This document shows positions 47,000-57,439 of a DNA stretch of 64,000 nucleotides, piece after piece. The notes under the pieces are model-generated. The model was not told the DNA's origin, did not search any database, and saw only the letters and a program-made list of their open reading frames with translations. The stretch comes from Psychrobacter sp. NZS113 (GTDB lineage Bacteria; Pseudomonadota; Gammaproteobacteria; Pseudomonadales; Moraxellaceae): the NCBI RefSeq assembly GCF_015864825.1, contig NZ_JADYWL010000006.1, positions 124,001 to 188,000 on the forward strand, in the 5' to 3' direction. The position numbers and the translations under genes are program-made. Each line of letters begins with the position of its first letter. Position 1 is the stretch's first letter.

Positions 47000-48709
47000 T
47001 TATTTAACCATCGGCAGATTCAATCCATAATCTTTCGCTGTTTTAATCGCCAGCTCATAACCTGCATCGGCGTGACGCATAACCCCTGAGCCGCAATCAT
47101 TGACAAGTACTCGCGATAAGCGTTTGGCTGCAGCGTCCGTACCGTCTGCGACGATGACCATGCCTGAGTGCTGCGAGTAGCCCATGCCAACGCCGCCGCC
47201 ATGATGAAGTGACACCCAAGTCGCGCCGCCTGCAACATTGAGCATGCCGTTCAATAATGCCCAGTCAGATACTGCATCTGAGCCATCTTTCATGCTCTCG
47301 GTTTCGCGGTTTGGACTGGCAACAGAACCTGTGTCTAAATGGTCGCGACCGATGACGATAGGACCTTTTAGCTCACCGTTTTTGACCATTTCATTAAATG
47401 CCAAGCCTGCTTTATCACGCTCACCAAGCCCTAACCAGCAGATACGAGCAGGCAGGCCTTGGAACTGAATACGTTCTTTTGCCATATCTAACCAGCGATG
47501 GATATGTTGGTTTTCAGGGAATAGCTCTTTGATTTTTTGATCAGTCTTATAGATATCTTCTGGATCGCCTGATAACGCTACCCAGCGAAAGGGGCCTTTA
47601 CCTTGACAAAACAACGGACGAATATAAGCAGGAACAAAACCTGGGAAGTTAAAGGCATCTTTAACGCCTTCATCAAAAGCGACCTGACGGATGTTATTAC
47701 CGTAATCAGTCGCTGGAATGTCCATCGATTGCAGATCCAAAATTGCTTGTACGTGTATAGCACAAGATTTAGCAGCTGCTTTATTCAACGCTGCATGTTG
47801 CTCTGAATTTTCTTGTGCGGCTTTCCATTCCTCTACCGTCCAGCCACTTGGTAGATAACCATTAATCAAATCATGCGCCGAGGTTTGATCGGTAACCAAA
47901 TCTGGCTTCATACCGCCCGCATTGGCGCGTTTGACCATCTCAGGTAAGATATCTGCGGCATTACCAAGTAGGGCGATAGAGACAGCTTCGCCCGCATCGG
48001 TATGTTGTTTGATTAGCTCATAAGCATGGTCAAGATTGTCTGCTTGCTTGTCGACATAACCAGTACGCAAGCGAAAATCGATACTAGACTGCTGACACTC
48101 AATGTTCAATGAGGTTGCACCTGCAAAGGTAGCAGCTAATGGCTGCGCGCCGCCCATGCCACCAAGACCAGCGGTCAAAATCCAACGACCTGCCCAGCTA
48201 CCGTCGTAATGCTGACGACCCGCTTCAACGAAAGTCTCGTAAGTACCTTGGACGATGCCTTGCGTACCGATATAAATCCAGCTACCGGCGGTCATTTGAC
48301 CGTACATCATTAGGTCTTTGCGATCTAACTCGTTAAAGTGCTCCCACGTCGCCCAGCGCGGCACAAGGTTGGAATTGGCAATCAAGACGCGTGGTGCGTT
48401 TTCATGAGTTTGAAACACGCCTACTGGTTTGCCAGACTGCACTAGCAATGTCTCATCATCTTCTAATTCTTTTAAAGACTCTAGGATTTGATCATAGCTT
48501 TCCCAATTACGTGCTGCGCGTCCGATACCACCGTATACGACTAGGCTTTTTGGGTTTTCAGCTACATCAGGATGTAGGTTGTTTTGTAGCATGCGGTAAG
48601 GCGCTTCGGTTAGCCAGCTTTTGCAATGTAGCGTGGAGCCAGTAGGCGCAGCAATATTACGGCTTTCATCACGGCGAGTAGGTTTGTTGCTATTGCTATC
48701 AGTAGTCAT
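47000..48709 (-). CDS. hutU: Urocanate hydratase HutU
   Basis: Second step: urocanate to 4-imidazolone-5-propionate, using tightly bound NAD as electrophile. About 569 residues. Family motifs: [58 protein letters not shown] and [22 protein letters not shown] at 48709 is chosen since AAGGA is seven bases upstream; a TTG at 48748 is also open. First gene of the minus-strand hut operon, facing hutC across a 303-bp region that holds a palindromic operator. Confidence 0.97.
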   Translation of the reverse strand: MTTDSNSNKPTRRDESRNIAAPTGSTLHCKSWLTEAPYRMLQNNLHPDVAENPKSLVVYGGIGRAARNWESYDQILESLKELEDDETLLVQSGKPVGVFQTHENAPRVLIANSNLVPRWATWEHFNELDRKDLMMYGQMTAGSWIYIGTQGIVQGTYETFVEAGRQHYDGSWAGRWILTAGLGGMGGAQPLAATFAGATSLNIECQQSSIDFRLRTGYVDKQADNLDHAYELIKQHTDAGEAVSIALLGNAADILPEMVKRANAGGMKPDLVTDQTSAHDLINGYLPSGWTVEEWKAAQENSEQHAALNKAAAKSCAIHVQAILDLQSMDIPATDYGNNIRQVAFDEGVKDAFNFPGFVPAYIRPLFCQGKGPFRWVALSGDPEDIYKTDQKIKELFPENQHIHRWLDMAKERIQFQGLPARICWLGLGERDKAGLAFNEMVKNGELKGPIVIGRDHLDTGSVASPNRETESMKDGSDAVSDWALLNGMLNVAGGATWVSLHHGGGVGMGYSQHSGMVIVADGTDAAAKRLSRVLVNDCGSGVMRHADAGYELAIKTAKDYGLNLPMVK

Positions 48710-49012
48710 GGTCAAATCCTTGTGAAATCTTTTGAGGCGATTGGGCAATTAAAATGGGTGGTTTACGATCAGTCTAAGAGTGCACTTAGCTGCTTGCTAA
48801 ATGGGCTAAATTATCGACACTACCGTAAAGTTGTATATACAAATTATCAAAGATACTTTTTTCATGCAAGGATTTTTTATGGATAGCCGCACTATTTTTG
48901 TTATTAACTCGATCAAGACTAAACGCTTAGACATTTTGACTAAGGCTTGCACAGCGGTCTCGTGATATTATGTGGCCATTATTATTAGCAGCACTGACGG
49001 TTAAAGGCGGAT
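48710..49012. other. hutU-hutC divergent promoter region
   Basis: 303 bp with promoters for both directions. The only clear regulatory element is the palindrome at 48831-48842. Nothing else is recognised. Confidence 0.5.
48831..48842. promoter_or_regulatory. Candidate HutC operator, perfect palindrome TTGTATATACAA
   Basis: A 12-bp perfect palindrome in the hutU/hutC intergenic region. HutC of GntR family is known to bind TGTATATACA-like palindromes in pseudomonads. The position, 122 bp upstream of the hutU ATG and 171 bp upstream of hutC, suits control of the divergent hutU promoter and possibly hutC itself. Confidence 0.8.
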
Positions 49013-49759
49013 ATGACAAAGACGATTCCAGCGTATCAACGAATAAAAAATGCCATATTGGACAATATCCACTCTGGTAAATGGCAAGCAGGTAACGCGA
49101 TTTCGACAGAAATGGCACTGGCTGAAGAGTTTGGTGTGTCACGGATGACAGTCAATCGCGCGCTAAAAGAGTTGAGCGAGGAGCGGGTATTAGAGCGTCG
49201 GCAAGGGTCAGGGACGTTTGTCGCGCAGCAGCAGTTCAACCATACCTTTGTTGAAGTGCGCAATATCGCAGAGGATCTCAAATCAGCCAATCGTGACTAC
49301 CGAGCAGAGGTTGTGAGTAAGCGTGCCATTACGGCTGACATGCTTGATGATGAACTACGGCGTGATTTTGCTATCAATACGATTGATAGCAGTTTTGACA
49401 CAGATGGTAGTAGCGAAGCATCCATTCTATATGAAGTGAAAATCATTCACTTTGCAGATGGTCAGCCGATACAGTTTGAAGAGCGCTGGGTTGATGCGAA
49501 CAAAGTGCCAGAGTTCATTGAGCAAGATTTTAGTGTGGTCAATACCAGCGATTATCTAATCGCCAAAAGCCCACTAGAGCGGGGTAGTTATACCATCCGA
49601 GCGTTGGCCGCTCCTGATGAGATTGCTAACTTTTTACAAGTTGCACCGCAGTCACCAACGCTTGTATTGTGTCGCCAAACCTATTCAGCTGGTCAAGTCG
49701 TCACTTTTGTCAAAATGTGGCATGCTGGCGATCGCTACCAGTTCGCAGGTGATTTATAG
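49013..49759 (+). CDS. hutC: HutC, GntR-family repressor of histidine utilisation
   Basis: 248 residues. N-terminal winged helix-turn-helix (PAYQRIKNAILDNIHSGKWQ; EEFGVSRMTVNRALKELSEE; RRQGSGTFVA) and C-terminal UTRA ligand domain (FVEVRNIAEDLKSANRDYRA; VKIIHFADGQPIQFEERWVD). HutC binds DNA until urocanate displaces it. Context with hut genes and the palindromic site makes the assignment strong. ATG at 49013 follows AAAGGCGGAT. Confidence 0.94.
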   Translation: MTKTIPAYQRIKNAILDNIHSGKWQAGNAISTEMALAEEFGVSRMTVNRALKELSEERVLERRQGSGTFVAQQQFNHTFVEVRNIAEDLKSANRDYRAEVVSKRAITADMLDDELRRDFAINTIDSSFDTDGSSEASILYEVKIIHFADGQPIQFEERWVDANKVPEFIEQDFSVVNTSDYLIAKSPLERGSYTIRALAAPDEIANFLQVAPQSPTLVLCRQTYSAGQVVTFVKMWHAGDRYQFAGDL

Positions 49760-50046
49760 TTGTCACCTTTCGCATGCTCACGGATTTTGTACGTTTTTTA
49801 TGTCTAAAGTGAGATACTATGTTTGTAAGCTGCTATTTCATGAACAGCAGTAATATTTGAATATGCATTAAAAATTCAAAAATAAACTAGAAACAGTATT
49901 GAAAAATAGGCTAAATAACCTCAAATCGAGCAGCCAAAGCCGAATATTGCAGGGCGGTCATTGTATCGGTCTCTTATCTCGGCTTTTCCCTATTTATTGG
50001 TTGTATGTGTTTTCACTTTATTCATTCACTCTTATAAGGACGTCTT

Positions 50047-50883
50047 ATGAAACGTCGTACTCTTTTAGCCCTTGCCGCCAGCACTATGTTCCTTGCCGCT
50101 TGTGGTCAGTCTACTACCAATGATGCCGATACTACTGCGACTGATAGCACTGCGACTGGTGGTTCTGATTTGCTACAACGTATCAATAATGGCGGCACCA
50201 TCAACGTCGGTACAGAGGGTACTTATCCTCCGTTCACGTATCATGATGAGAGTGGCAAGTTGACGGGTTATGATGTCGAAGTGACACGTGCCGTTGCGGA
50301 CAAACTAGGCGTAGACGTCGAATTCAAAGAAACCCAATGGGACGCGATGTTGGCAGGTTTGGATTCAGGGCGTTTCGATATGGTTGCCAACCAAGTCAGT
50401 TTGACCACGCCTGAACGCCTTGCTAAGTATGACAAAGCCAGTCCTTATAGCTGGTCAGGTGCAGTAGTATTGGCACCGACTAACGAAACTCGTTATAGCT
50501 CATGGGATAACTTAAAGGGTTTGCGTACCGCTCAATCACTCAGCAGTAACTATGGTGAGCTAGCAGAACGTTATGAGGCAGAAATCGTTCCTGTTGATGG
50601 TATGGCGCAAGCAATTCAATTGGTTAAGCAAGACCGTGCTGACTTTACGATGAATGACAACTTGGCCGTATTGGACTATCTCAAAAAATTCCCAGATGCA
50701 GATCTCGAGATCAAACTGACGGCTCCTGCTAGCGAGATGCGTGGTTCAGGTTTAGTATTGATTAAAGGTGATGATGCAGTCGTAGCAAAACTAAATGACG
50801 CGATGGCAGAATTGACCGCTGATGGTACGCTCACCAAGCTTAGCAAAGAGTTCTTTGGTGCTGATATAAGTCAACAAAAATAA
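50047..50883 (+). CDS. Polar amino acid ABC transporter, substrate-binding lipoprotein
   Basis: 278 residues. Lipoprotein signal [20 protein letters not shown] with lipobox LAAC. Family 3 solute-binding domain: [60 protein letters not shown], and so on. Substrate is probably an amino acid; histidine or urocanate is suggested only by adjacency to hutC. ATG follows AAGGACGTCTT. Stop overlaps the permease start by one base (TAATG). Confidence 0.92.
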   Translation: MKRRTLLALAASTMFLAACGQSTTNDADTTATDSTATGGSDLLQRINNGGTINVGTEGTYPPFTYHDESGKLTGYDVEVTRAVADKLGVDVEFKETQWDAMLAGLDSGRFDMVANQVSLTTPERLAKYDKASPYSWSGAVVLAPTNETRYSSWDNLKGLRTAQSLSSNYGELAERYEAEIVPVDGMAQAIQLVKQDRADFTMNDNLAVLDYLKKFPDADLEIKLTAPASEMRGSGLVLIKGDDAVVAKLNDAMAELTADGTLTKLSKEFFGADISQQK

Positions 50884-51641
50884 TGTCAGGTTTTATCATG
50901 CCAGCTTCTGTAATGTCAGCATCATGGTTCGCGGACTTATTGGCAGTATTGCCATTCATGAGTCCTGATCGAGCACAGATTGTCATCTCGTCATTTTGGC
51001 CGATGCTCAAAGGCGGTATCTATTACTCGATACCGCTAGCATTGATCTCATTTGCGATTGGTATGGCCATTGCGTTGACAGTAGCATTGATTCGTATCGT
51101 ACCGCGTGCCAGTTGGTTCCATGAGGTAATCTATCGGCTTGCGCGCGTGTATGTGTCGGCGATTCGCGGTACACCGATGCTTGTGCAGCTATTTATTATT
51201 TTCTATGGTTTGCCAAGTATTGGTATAAAGCTTGATCCCTTTCCTTCAGCGATTATTGCGTTTTCGCTCAATATTGGCGCTTATGCATCGGAGACGGTGC
51301 GTGCTTCTATTTTGTCGATTCCAAAAGGGCAGTGGGAAGCAGGCTCCACGGTAGGCTTGACGTATCTACAGACCTTCCGCCATGTCATTTTGCCGCAAGC
51401 GCTTCGGGTGTCAGTACCACCGTTATCCAATACGTTTATTAGTTTGGTAAAAGACACCTCTTTGGCCTCACTTGTATTGGTGACTGAGCTATTTAAACAA
51501 GCTCAGATTATCACAGCACGTAACTATGAGTTTATGCTGGTTTATACTGAGGCGGCGATTATTTATTGGGGTATTTGTCTGTTCTTGACCTTTATTCAAG
51601 GCAAGCTTGAAACTAGGCTAGATCGTTACGTGGCAAAATAA
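50883..51641 (+). CDS. Polar amino acid ABC transporter permease
   Basis: 252 residues with about five membrane segments. HisM/GlnP-type permease: [40 protein letters not shown], and the EAA loop in [24 protein letters not shown], here broken for length. Forms the channel with the ATPase encoded downstream; a single permease gene implies a homodimer. Starts within the stop of the binding protein gene. Confidence 0.93.
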   Translation: MSGFIMPASVMSASWFADLLAVLPFMSPDRAQIVISSFWPMLKGGIYYSIPLALISFAIGMAIALTVALIRIVPRASWFHEVIYRLARVYVSAIRGTPMLVQLFIIFYGLPSIGIKLDPFPSAIIAFSLNIGAYASETVRASILSIPKGQWEAGSTVGLTYLQTFRHVILPQALRVSVPPLSNTFISLVKDTSLASLVLVTELFKQAQIITARNYEFMLVYTEAAIIYWGICLFLTFIQGKLETRLDRYVAK

Positions 51642-51766
51642 GTGATGGTTGAATAATTCTTAGCTACACTGCTATTCGCTAGATAGCCATTAGTCATACA
51701 AGCGCTTTAGAACAAGCACGCAAGAATAAACAGTCGCAAATAGAGACCAGTACAACAGGAATTTTT

Positions 51767-52513
51767 ATGATCAAAGTCACTAATATTCATAAAGCCTTTG
51801 GTGGCAATCAGGTGCTCAAAGGCATCGACTTGACTATCAATAAAGGTAAAGTGGTGGTGATATTAGGGCCATCAGGGTCAGGTAAAACGACGTTTTTACG
51901 TTGTCTCAATGCGCTAGAAATTCCCGATCAAGGTGTCATTGCTTTTGATGATGGTAGCTTGACAGTAGACTTTGCTACTAAGCCTAAAAAGAAAACATTG
52001 CTAGCACTACAGCGCAAGTCAGGCATGGTGTTTCAGTCTTATAACTTGTTTCCACATAAGACTGCCATTGAGAACTTAATGCTTGGGCCTACAGTAGTAC
52101 AGGGTCAGACCAAAGCGCAAGCTCGTACGCAGGCATTGGCGCTACTGGAGAAAGTTGGTCTGTCAGATAAAGCGGATCTGTATCCGTTTCAGCTATCTGG
52201 TGGTCAGCAGCAGCGTATCGGTATTGCTCGTGCGCTCGCTATCGAGCCATCATTACTGTTGTTCGATGAGCCGACCTCTGCGCTTGATCCTGAACTGGTT
52301 CAAGACGTATTAGGCACCATGAAACAACTGGCCTCTGAAGGTTGGACGATGGTTGTTGTGACCCACGAAATTAATTTTGCTCGTGATGTTGCAGATCATG
52401 TGGTATTAATTGAAGACGGTCATGTGGTCGAAGAAGGCAGCCCTGAGCAGATGTTTGAATTGTCAGTGCATCCTCGTACGCAAGCGTTTTTACAGCGTAT
52501 CGAAAAGTCATAG
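51767..52513 (+). CDS. Polar amino acid ABC transporter ATP-binding protein
   Basis: 248 residues. Walker A GPSGSGKTTFLRCL, Q-loop VFQSYNLFPHKT, signature LSGGQQQRIGIARAL, Walker B LLLFDEPTSALD, and switch His in VVVTHEINFARDV. HisP/GlnQ family. A 20-residue insert around 60-80 (VDFATKPKKKTLLALQRKSG) is a common variant. 125 bp after the permease gene; terminator follows. Confidence 0.94.
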   Translation: MIKVTNIHKAFGGNQVLKGIDLTINKGKVVVILGPSGSGKTTFLRCLNALEIPDQGVIAFDDGSLTVDFATKPKKKTLLALQRKSGMVFQSYNLFPHKTAIENLMLGPTVVQGQTKAQARTQALALLEKVGLSDKADLYPFQLSGGQQQRIGIARALAIEPSLLLFDEPTSALDPELVQDVLGTMKQLASEGWTMVVVTHEINFARDVADHVVLIEDGHVVEEGSPEQMFELSVHPRTQAFLQRIEKS

Positions 52514-52542
52514 CGTTATGACAATCAACTGACGTTCTAAGC

Positions 52543-52584
52543 GAAAAAAGCCCCAATCATGATGTCATGGTTGGGGCTTTTTTT
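52543..52584. terminator. Bidirectional terminator after the ABC transporter genes
   Basis: Stem AAAAAAGCCCCAA...TTGGGGCTTTTTTT with TCATGATGTCATGG between, situated between convergent genes. Confidence 0.92.
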
Positions 52585-52628
52585 ATAACCGTAGATAGCA
52601 GGTGATGTTAAATAATTAAACAGAGCGA

Positions 52629-53582
52629 TTAAACTTTTTGTCGTTTTTTTAACCTCAGCCAACGTGGTACGCGAGTGGCAGTACCATTTAGCACAGCATT
52701 AAACAAAGCTGCCAGCAAAATCAGCACCACACCCACATACTGAATCAGGGATAGTGACTGATGTAGTAAGAGTATGGCCAGAGCAATGGCTGTAAGAGGC
52801 TCAAAAATCGTAAACACTGAAGCGCGACTGGCAGGCAGTTTTTCTAACGCTTTCATGTACAATCCAAAAGGCACTACGGTTCCTAGCAAAGACAGCCCTA
52901 AGACATAACCCCAAGTCAGCAGAGGCAGACTAAATAGTTGCTCATAAGTATTATAAGTCTCTGGCAATAGCAGCAGCACACCTGCACTGATGATGATGGA
53001 TGTGAAAAATACCAACGGAGCAGGGTGAGCATAATGCATAGCACGCTTGCCGAGTACGCCATATAAGGAGTAGCACACGCCTGCTGACAAGCCCAATAAA
53101 ATACCCCAGTTGACTTGTGCTTGCTCGCCTAGCATCGTCAAGCCGACACCAAATACCGCCATGAGTGCCAATAATGCTGATTGGCGAGTGATAGACTCAT
53201 TGAGCAAAAATGCTGAAAATAATAAGCTGAAAACTGGTGCAGTATAAAGTAAGGCGACGGCTGGTCCAGCACCGACGTAGATCACAGCAAAGAAATAGCA
53301 GACCGACATACCAAGCACGCCTATCAAAGACTGGAGCGCCAGTCCGAGCCATTGCTTTGGTTTGAGCTTAACCAGATGCGGCCATAATTTTGGTAGCATG
53401 ACTAGGATTAGAAAAGCGGCAGTCACGATACGTAAAATCGTAATTTGCCAACCGCTAAAGCCCATTTGGTTGATGTAGGTTGAGAATATCCCCAAGGTGC
53501 CCCAACAGACCGCTGCCGTAATGATTTGAATGGTGCCTATCCATGACTGCCGCGCCGACATTGCGCTATCAGTGTCTGCCAT
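52629..53582 (-). CDS. EamA/DMT-family transporter
   Basis: About 317 residues with ten predicted membrane segments in two EamA repeats (IQIITAAVCWGTLGIFSTYI; INWGILLGLSAGVCYSLYGV-type second half). Drug/metabolite transporter superfamily, exporter of small metabolites or amino acids; substrate unknown. Basic tail RWLRLKKRQKV. ATG at 53582 is preferred over a TTG at 53612 because it follows AAAAGAGAACGAT. Confidence 0.9.
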   Translation of the reverse strand: MADTDSAMSARQSWIGTIQIITAAVCWGTLGIFSTYINQMGFSGWQITILRIVTAAFLILVMLPKLWPHLVKLKPKQWLGLALQSLIGVLGMSVCYFFAVIYVGAGPAVALLYTAPVFSLLFSAFLLNESITRQSALLALMAVFGVGLTMLGEQAQVNWGILLGLSAGVCYSLYGVLGKRAMHYAHPAPLVFFTSIIISAGVLLLLPETYNTYEQLFSLPLLTWGYVLGLSLLGTVVPFGLYMKALEKLPASRASVFTIFEPLTAIALAILLLHQSLSLIQYVGVVLILLAALFNAVLNGTATRVPRWLRLKKRQKV

Positions 53583-54010
53583 ATCGTTCTCTTTTTTATT
53601 TGAGTGTCGCAATGTTTACAAGTTATAGGCTGTCCAAGCCTCTTGGGTAACTACAATCTGATCACTATAAAACTGCTACGGCAGCAACTTCGTTAACCAT
53701 ACCAATATATAGCTAACAAAGTCTCCTTATATCGATATTGCGTGCTGATGATATATCAAACTCAAAAAATACAGTCAGCTGTGTTAACTTATTCAGGCAC
53801 TACTATATTCAGGCATTACCAAAAGTAGCGCTTGAACTTGTTTTCTTTACTGCTCAAATTTTGTGAATGGTCTGACGTAATGCAATACTGAAATAAGAAA
53901 AGACAACCCGATTGAAGGCTGTCTTTTGTTTTTTTAGTCTATCATGAAAATATTATAGAGTCGCTTAGAAATGCCCTCGATATAAATATAATTGCCCTAA
54001 TATGACGGGT
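53583..54010. other. Intergenic region with terminator and possible eroded repeat
   Basis: 428 bp. Bases about 53665-53715 (CTATAAAACTGCTACGGCAG...) weakly resemble the left part of the 107-bp element, but the right end is not identifiable. A terminator lies at 53894-53937. Confidence 0.4.
53894..53937 (-). terminator. Terminator after trpG
   Basis: Stem AAAAGACAACC...GGCTGTCTTTT with flanking A- and T-runs; it lies 74 bp beyond the trpG stop on the minus strand and can also act on the other strand. Confidence 0.8.
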
Positions 54011-54658
54011 TTATACCTGCATCAAAAAGTTACTGAGCAAGCGTTTGGCACCTTCGGTAGCAAAAGATTCCGGATGAAATTGTACGCCTTGAATGGGATA
54101 GTCTTTGTGCTGAAGACCCATAATTTCATCACCTGCTAAAGCTGACTCTGCCAAGCTATGCTCAACATGGACATCGTTAGTCACGACAGCAGTGACGGTC
54201 AAGCAATCTGGTAACGTATCTGCTTTCACCATTAATGAGTGATAGCGCATGATTTCTATCTCTTGCGGCAGGCCTTGATAGACACCTGCACCATCATGAC
54301 TAATTGATGACACCTTGCCATGCATTGGTACATTGGCACGTATCACATCACCACCAAACACATGAGCGATGCCTTGCATACCTAAGCAAACACCCAGTAG
54401 TGGCACAGTTTTGCCCATCACTTCGATGACCTCAGCACAAATACCGAAGTAGGCAGGGTCATCAGGTGCACCAGGGCCTGGTGAGATAATGATGCGATCA
54501 AGATTCATCGCTTGCACGTCTGCCAGTGTAATTTCATTATTGCGTTTAACGATGACGTTTGCTTCTTCATTGCCATCCATGGTTTGTAAAATCTCACCAA
54601 TATATTGGTAAAGATTGAAAGTAAACGAGTCGTAGTTATCGATAATTAAAACATTCAT
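54011..54658 (-). CDS. trpG: Anthranilate synthase component II, glutamine amidotransferase
   Basis: 215 residues. Class I glutamine amidotransferase: IDNYDSFTFNLYQYIGEI, oxyanion PGAP in IISPGPGAPDDPAY, nucleophile Cys in LLGVCLGMQGIAHVFGG, and His-Glu in IQGVQFHPESFATEGAK. Supplies ammonia to TrpE and in some bacteria also to PabB, so a dual trpG/pabA role is possible. Separated from trpE by 78 bp and in the same direction. Confidence 0.93.
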   Translation of the reverse strand: MNVLIIDNYDSFTFNLYQYIGEILQTMDGNEEANVIVKRNNEITLADVQAMNLDRIIISPGPGAPDDPAYFGICAEVIEVMGKTVPLLGVCLGMQGIAHVFGGDVIRANVPMHGKVSSISHDGAGVYQGLPQEIEIMRYHSLMVKADTLPDCLTVTAVVTNDVHVEHSLAESALAGDEIMGLQHKDYPIQGVQFHPESFATEGAKRLLSNFLMQV

Positions 54659-54736
54659 GGGTCATAAACTCTTTTGTAAAAATATAGCTAGGTAAAATAT
54701 GGTCAATTTACGAATGATGGCTAGTACAAATGACAG

Positions 54737-56149
54737 CTACATAAAGCTGTCTAGTACTACTTTCATCGCAGACAGCTTGCGCTGAATTTCCAAGTATTCA
54801 TCGGCAGGATTGGAGTCGTAAACGTTGCCGCCACAGGTTTGTGCATAGGCAGATTCGCCACTGATAAAGAGACTGCGAATAGGAATAGCAAAGATACAGT
54901 CGCCATTGAAGTTGAATGACCCAAGCGCACCACCATAGGCACCGCGACCATCAGGCTCTAGCTCATTGATGACTTTAATGGCTTCAACTTTTGGTGCCCC
55001 AGACAATGTGCCGGCGGGGAAGTTGCTGGCAAGCGCGCTAAACATATCTTCATTGGGATGTAAGATGCCGACGATTTCAGAGGAAATATGCTGCACGTGT
55101 GAGAAGCGTTTGATATCCATCAAGCTACGGACTTTTACCGTACCAAATCGTGCCACACGGCCAATATCGTTACGATGTAAGTCAACCAGCATGTTGTGTT
55201 CGGCAATCTCTTTGTCATCGTTGAGCAATGCACGGGCCAGCTTACGGTCTTCGATCACATCGACGCCGCGCTTGGCTGTTCCTGCGAGTGGATAAGTTTC
55301 CATCTCACCTTGACGTAAGCGAAATAGCAGCTCAGGTGAGGCGCCGATTATGCACTGCTGAGCAAACTTCATAAAATACATGTGCGGTGATGGATTAACG
55401 GCGCGCAGCTTTTCATAAATTGGCATCTTATCACCAGCGATACGATACTTAGACTTAAACCCTACCTCACACTGAAAGATACGTCCGGAGATAATGTCTT
55501 CTTTGACTTGCATCACTACCTTGGCATGTTCCTCTTGGCTCATACCATCGCCCAAAAACTCAACCGTAGGCTTCTCATAGTCTGGAATAGCGATATCAAA
55601 CAAGGCTTTGATTTGCTCGATGCGGTTTTCTTGCTGAGCGGTTGGGTAATAGAAATAGAAAATCTCACCCGTCATCTTATCGAGCGTCAAGCCATCTAGA
55701 TATACGCCAAACTTAAATGGTTCGAAGTCGTCGCTAGACTTAGCATTGAGGCTGGGCTCAAAGAAATTGACACTGTCATAGCCTAAATAGCCGACCAAAC
55801 CACCACTTTGATCGCGGGCAATGACATGCTGCGGTGTTATGGTGCGGAGCAACTGATAAGGGTTTTCAGTTTGGTAATGGCTGGTTTCAGCCGTTTTGTT
55901 GTCAGTAATCGCAAGGGTAGTGCGGTCTAACGCTGCAATGGTCATAACTGGGTCAAAACCAATAGCATGATGACGTGAGATATGGCTGTCTTCGCCTAAT
56001 GATTCGAGTAAATAGCAGGTATCAAAAGCGCTTTCAATACGTTTAAATAGCGCAAAAAAGTCAATATCTTGAGTGAGCTTGATACGCTGTGGTTTGCTAG
56101 GAATATCGATAGGAGCAGGCGTGGTCTGTATACGAGTCGTGGAGGTCAT
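54737..56149 (-). CDS. trpE: Anthranilate synthase component I
   Basis: Converts chorismate plus ammonia to anthranilate. 470 residues, slightly shorter than the usual 500. Tryptophan-binding feedback motif LLES at about 48-51 (CYLLESLGEDSHIS) argues for TrpE rather than PabB. Catalytic region: FQCEVGFKSKYRI, CIIGASPELLFRLRQGEMET, YPLAGTAKRG, EHNMLVDLHRNDIGRVARFG, and SGAPKVEAIKVINELEP. Directly upstream lies trpR. Confidence 0.94.
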   Translation of the reverse strand: MTSTTRIQTTPAPIDIPSKPQRIKLTQDIDFFALFKRIESAFDTCYLLESLGEDSHISRHHAIGFDPVMTIAALDRTTLAITDNKTAETSHYQTENPYQLLRTITPQHVIARDQSGGLVGYLGYDSVNFFEPSLNAKSSDDFEPFKFGVYLDGLTLDKMTGEIFYFYYPTAQQENRIEQIKALFDIAIPDYEKPTVEFLGDGMSQEEHAKVVMQVKEDIISGRIFQCEVGFKSKYRIAGDKMPIYEKLRAVNPSPHMYFMKFAQQCIIGASPELLFRLRQGEMETYPLAGTAKRGVDVIEDRKLARALLNDDKEIAEHNMLVDLHRNDIGRVARFGTVKVRSLMDIKRFSHVQHISSEIVGILHPNEDMFSALASNFPAGTLSGAPKVEAIKVINELEPDGRGAYGGALGSFNFNGDCIFAIPIRSLFISGESAYAQTCGGNVYDSNPADEYLEIQRKLSAMKVVLDSFM

Positions 56150-56237
56150 AACAAAGTCCGAAATAGTTCAAATATGTGTCAGTTAAAAATAGGAGAAATC
56201 CAAATAATATGGTGTAAGGCATAGTGGATTGACTATA

Positions 56238-56513
56238 TCAAGAGTCTTGTCTGTGTGTCGCTAACAGCGCGCTGACGTCATGACTTTGCATGACTTTGGC
56301 ACCGCGAGAGACAGTAGCGATACCGACGCCTAGCTTCTCAGAGATTTCGCGTTGGGTGATATTGTGTTCTAATAAATCAAAGATACGGATACGGTTGGCA
56401 ATTTCGCGTTGTTCTTTTTCGGTCAATAGCGCACTAAACAGCACTTCGATATCAGCGCTGTCATGACAAGCCGCTAGATGCTTTAATAAACTGCGATAAG
56501 GGTCAGTACTCAT
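56238..56513 (-). CDS. trpR: Trp operon repressor TrpR
   Basis: About 91 residues. TrpR family: LFSALLTEKEQREIANRIRI, helix-turn-helix in ITQREISEKLGVGIATVSRG. Represses trp genes when bound to tryptophan; its adjacency to trpE and trpG suggests local control. ATG at 56513 (MSTDPYRSLL) is chosen; a TTG at 56522 is also in frame. Confidence 0.92.
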   Translation of the reverse strand: MSTDPYRSLLKHLAACHDSADIEVLFSALLTEKEQREIANRIRIFDLLEHNITQREISEKLGVGIATVSRGAKVMQSHDVSALLATHRQDS

Positions 56514-56735
56514 AATGTTCAATCTTAATAAAAGGGTAGATAGCTGTCTTGCTAATGTCAGCCTTAATCTTGTTTCAGTATTCTAGTACAGTAGTACGTA
56601 AAATACAAGTATAGTCGTAAAATGCTGTCTTACTTTCACTAAACCTTTCTATAAAGCTGAACTTGTCCAAAGTAAAACACCAGTTAATAGCGATTAACTG
56701 GCCTGTCTATTATTTCTTATTAATACCGCTCAAAC

Positions 56736-57272
56736 CTACTCTGGGGCAAGCTCAATTTGCACCTGCCAACCGTCTATATCAAGCTCATAGCAATTTTTGC
56801 CTTCACCATTGATACGGTCAATCACTAAAAAGTCAGAGTCATGGCCCAGTGCGAGTAGGGGGTGATGCCAAACATTGGCGTCATATTGCACCCCTTGATG
56901 AGATTTGGCATAAAACACGGTCAAATCATCAGCAGATTGAGGCGGCGTACCTGCGGGAGCAACGACAACGACATAGTCCTGAGCATTCATTGAAAAGAAG
57001 GCCTGTGTGCCAAACGGATGGTATTCCATCACCGATAAGCAGATAGGGAAATCACGTTTTTTGGCACGGAAGATACTCATGCCCACATTACCACCATCGA
57101 GCTTAGCCTCAGCGATGGCATGATGGCGACATGCGTAGCCTTTATTGATATGGTAGCTGTTTTCAGGCGTTTGCTCGCCCTTATCATAGGGTTCGATAAC
57201 GGTGCCATAGGGCGCAAAATCAGCTTTAGTTAAAGGTTTTGCAACGATCGTAGTCTTCATAAGAGTACTCAT
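56736..57272 (-). CDS. allA: Ureidoglycolate lyase AllA
   Basis: Cleaves (S)-ureidoglycolate to glyoxylate plus urea, the last step of this pathway. 178 residues, cupin-like beta fold: [83 protein letters not shown] at 57272 follows AAGGCAAATC. Last gene of the uraD-uraH-puuD-puuE-allE-allA row; 167 bp from allE. Confidence 0.92.
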   Translation of the reverse strand: MSTLMKTTIVAKPLTKADFAPYGTVIEPYDKGEQTPENSYHINKGYACRHHAIAEAKLDGGNVGMSIFRAKKRDFPICLSVMEYHPFGTQAFFSMNAQDYVVVVAPAGTPPQSADDLTVFYAKSHQGVQYDANVWHHPLLALGHDSDFLVIDRINGEGKNCYELDIDGWQVQIELAPE

Positions 57273-57439
57273 GATTTGCCTTGCTTTTGGCGATTACTAT
57301 TTATAATCACTGTTTATACTTATTATGAGCTAATTTATCATAAACCAGTACGCGACCTAAATCACCACTTGAGAATAAATGACATACTCAAATAAATGAT
57401 AACGATGACCCTTCTATACTGTTAATTGTTTTAGACAAC

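Noticed and set aside
54719-54760. TrpR operator made of two CTAGTAC motifs at the trpE-trpG junction
   Set aside because: Lies in and just after the end of the trpE coding region, not at a promoter; no proper symmetry.
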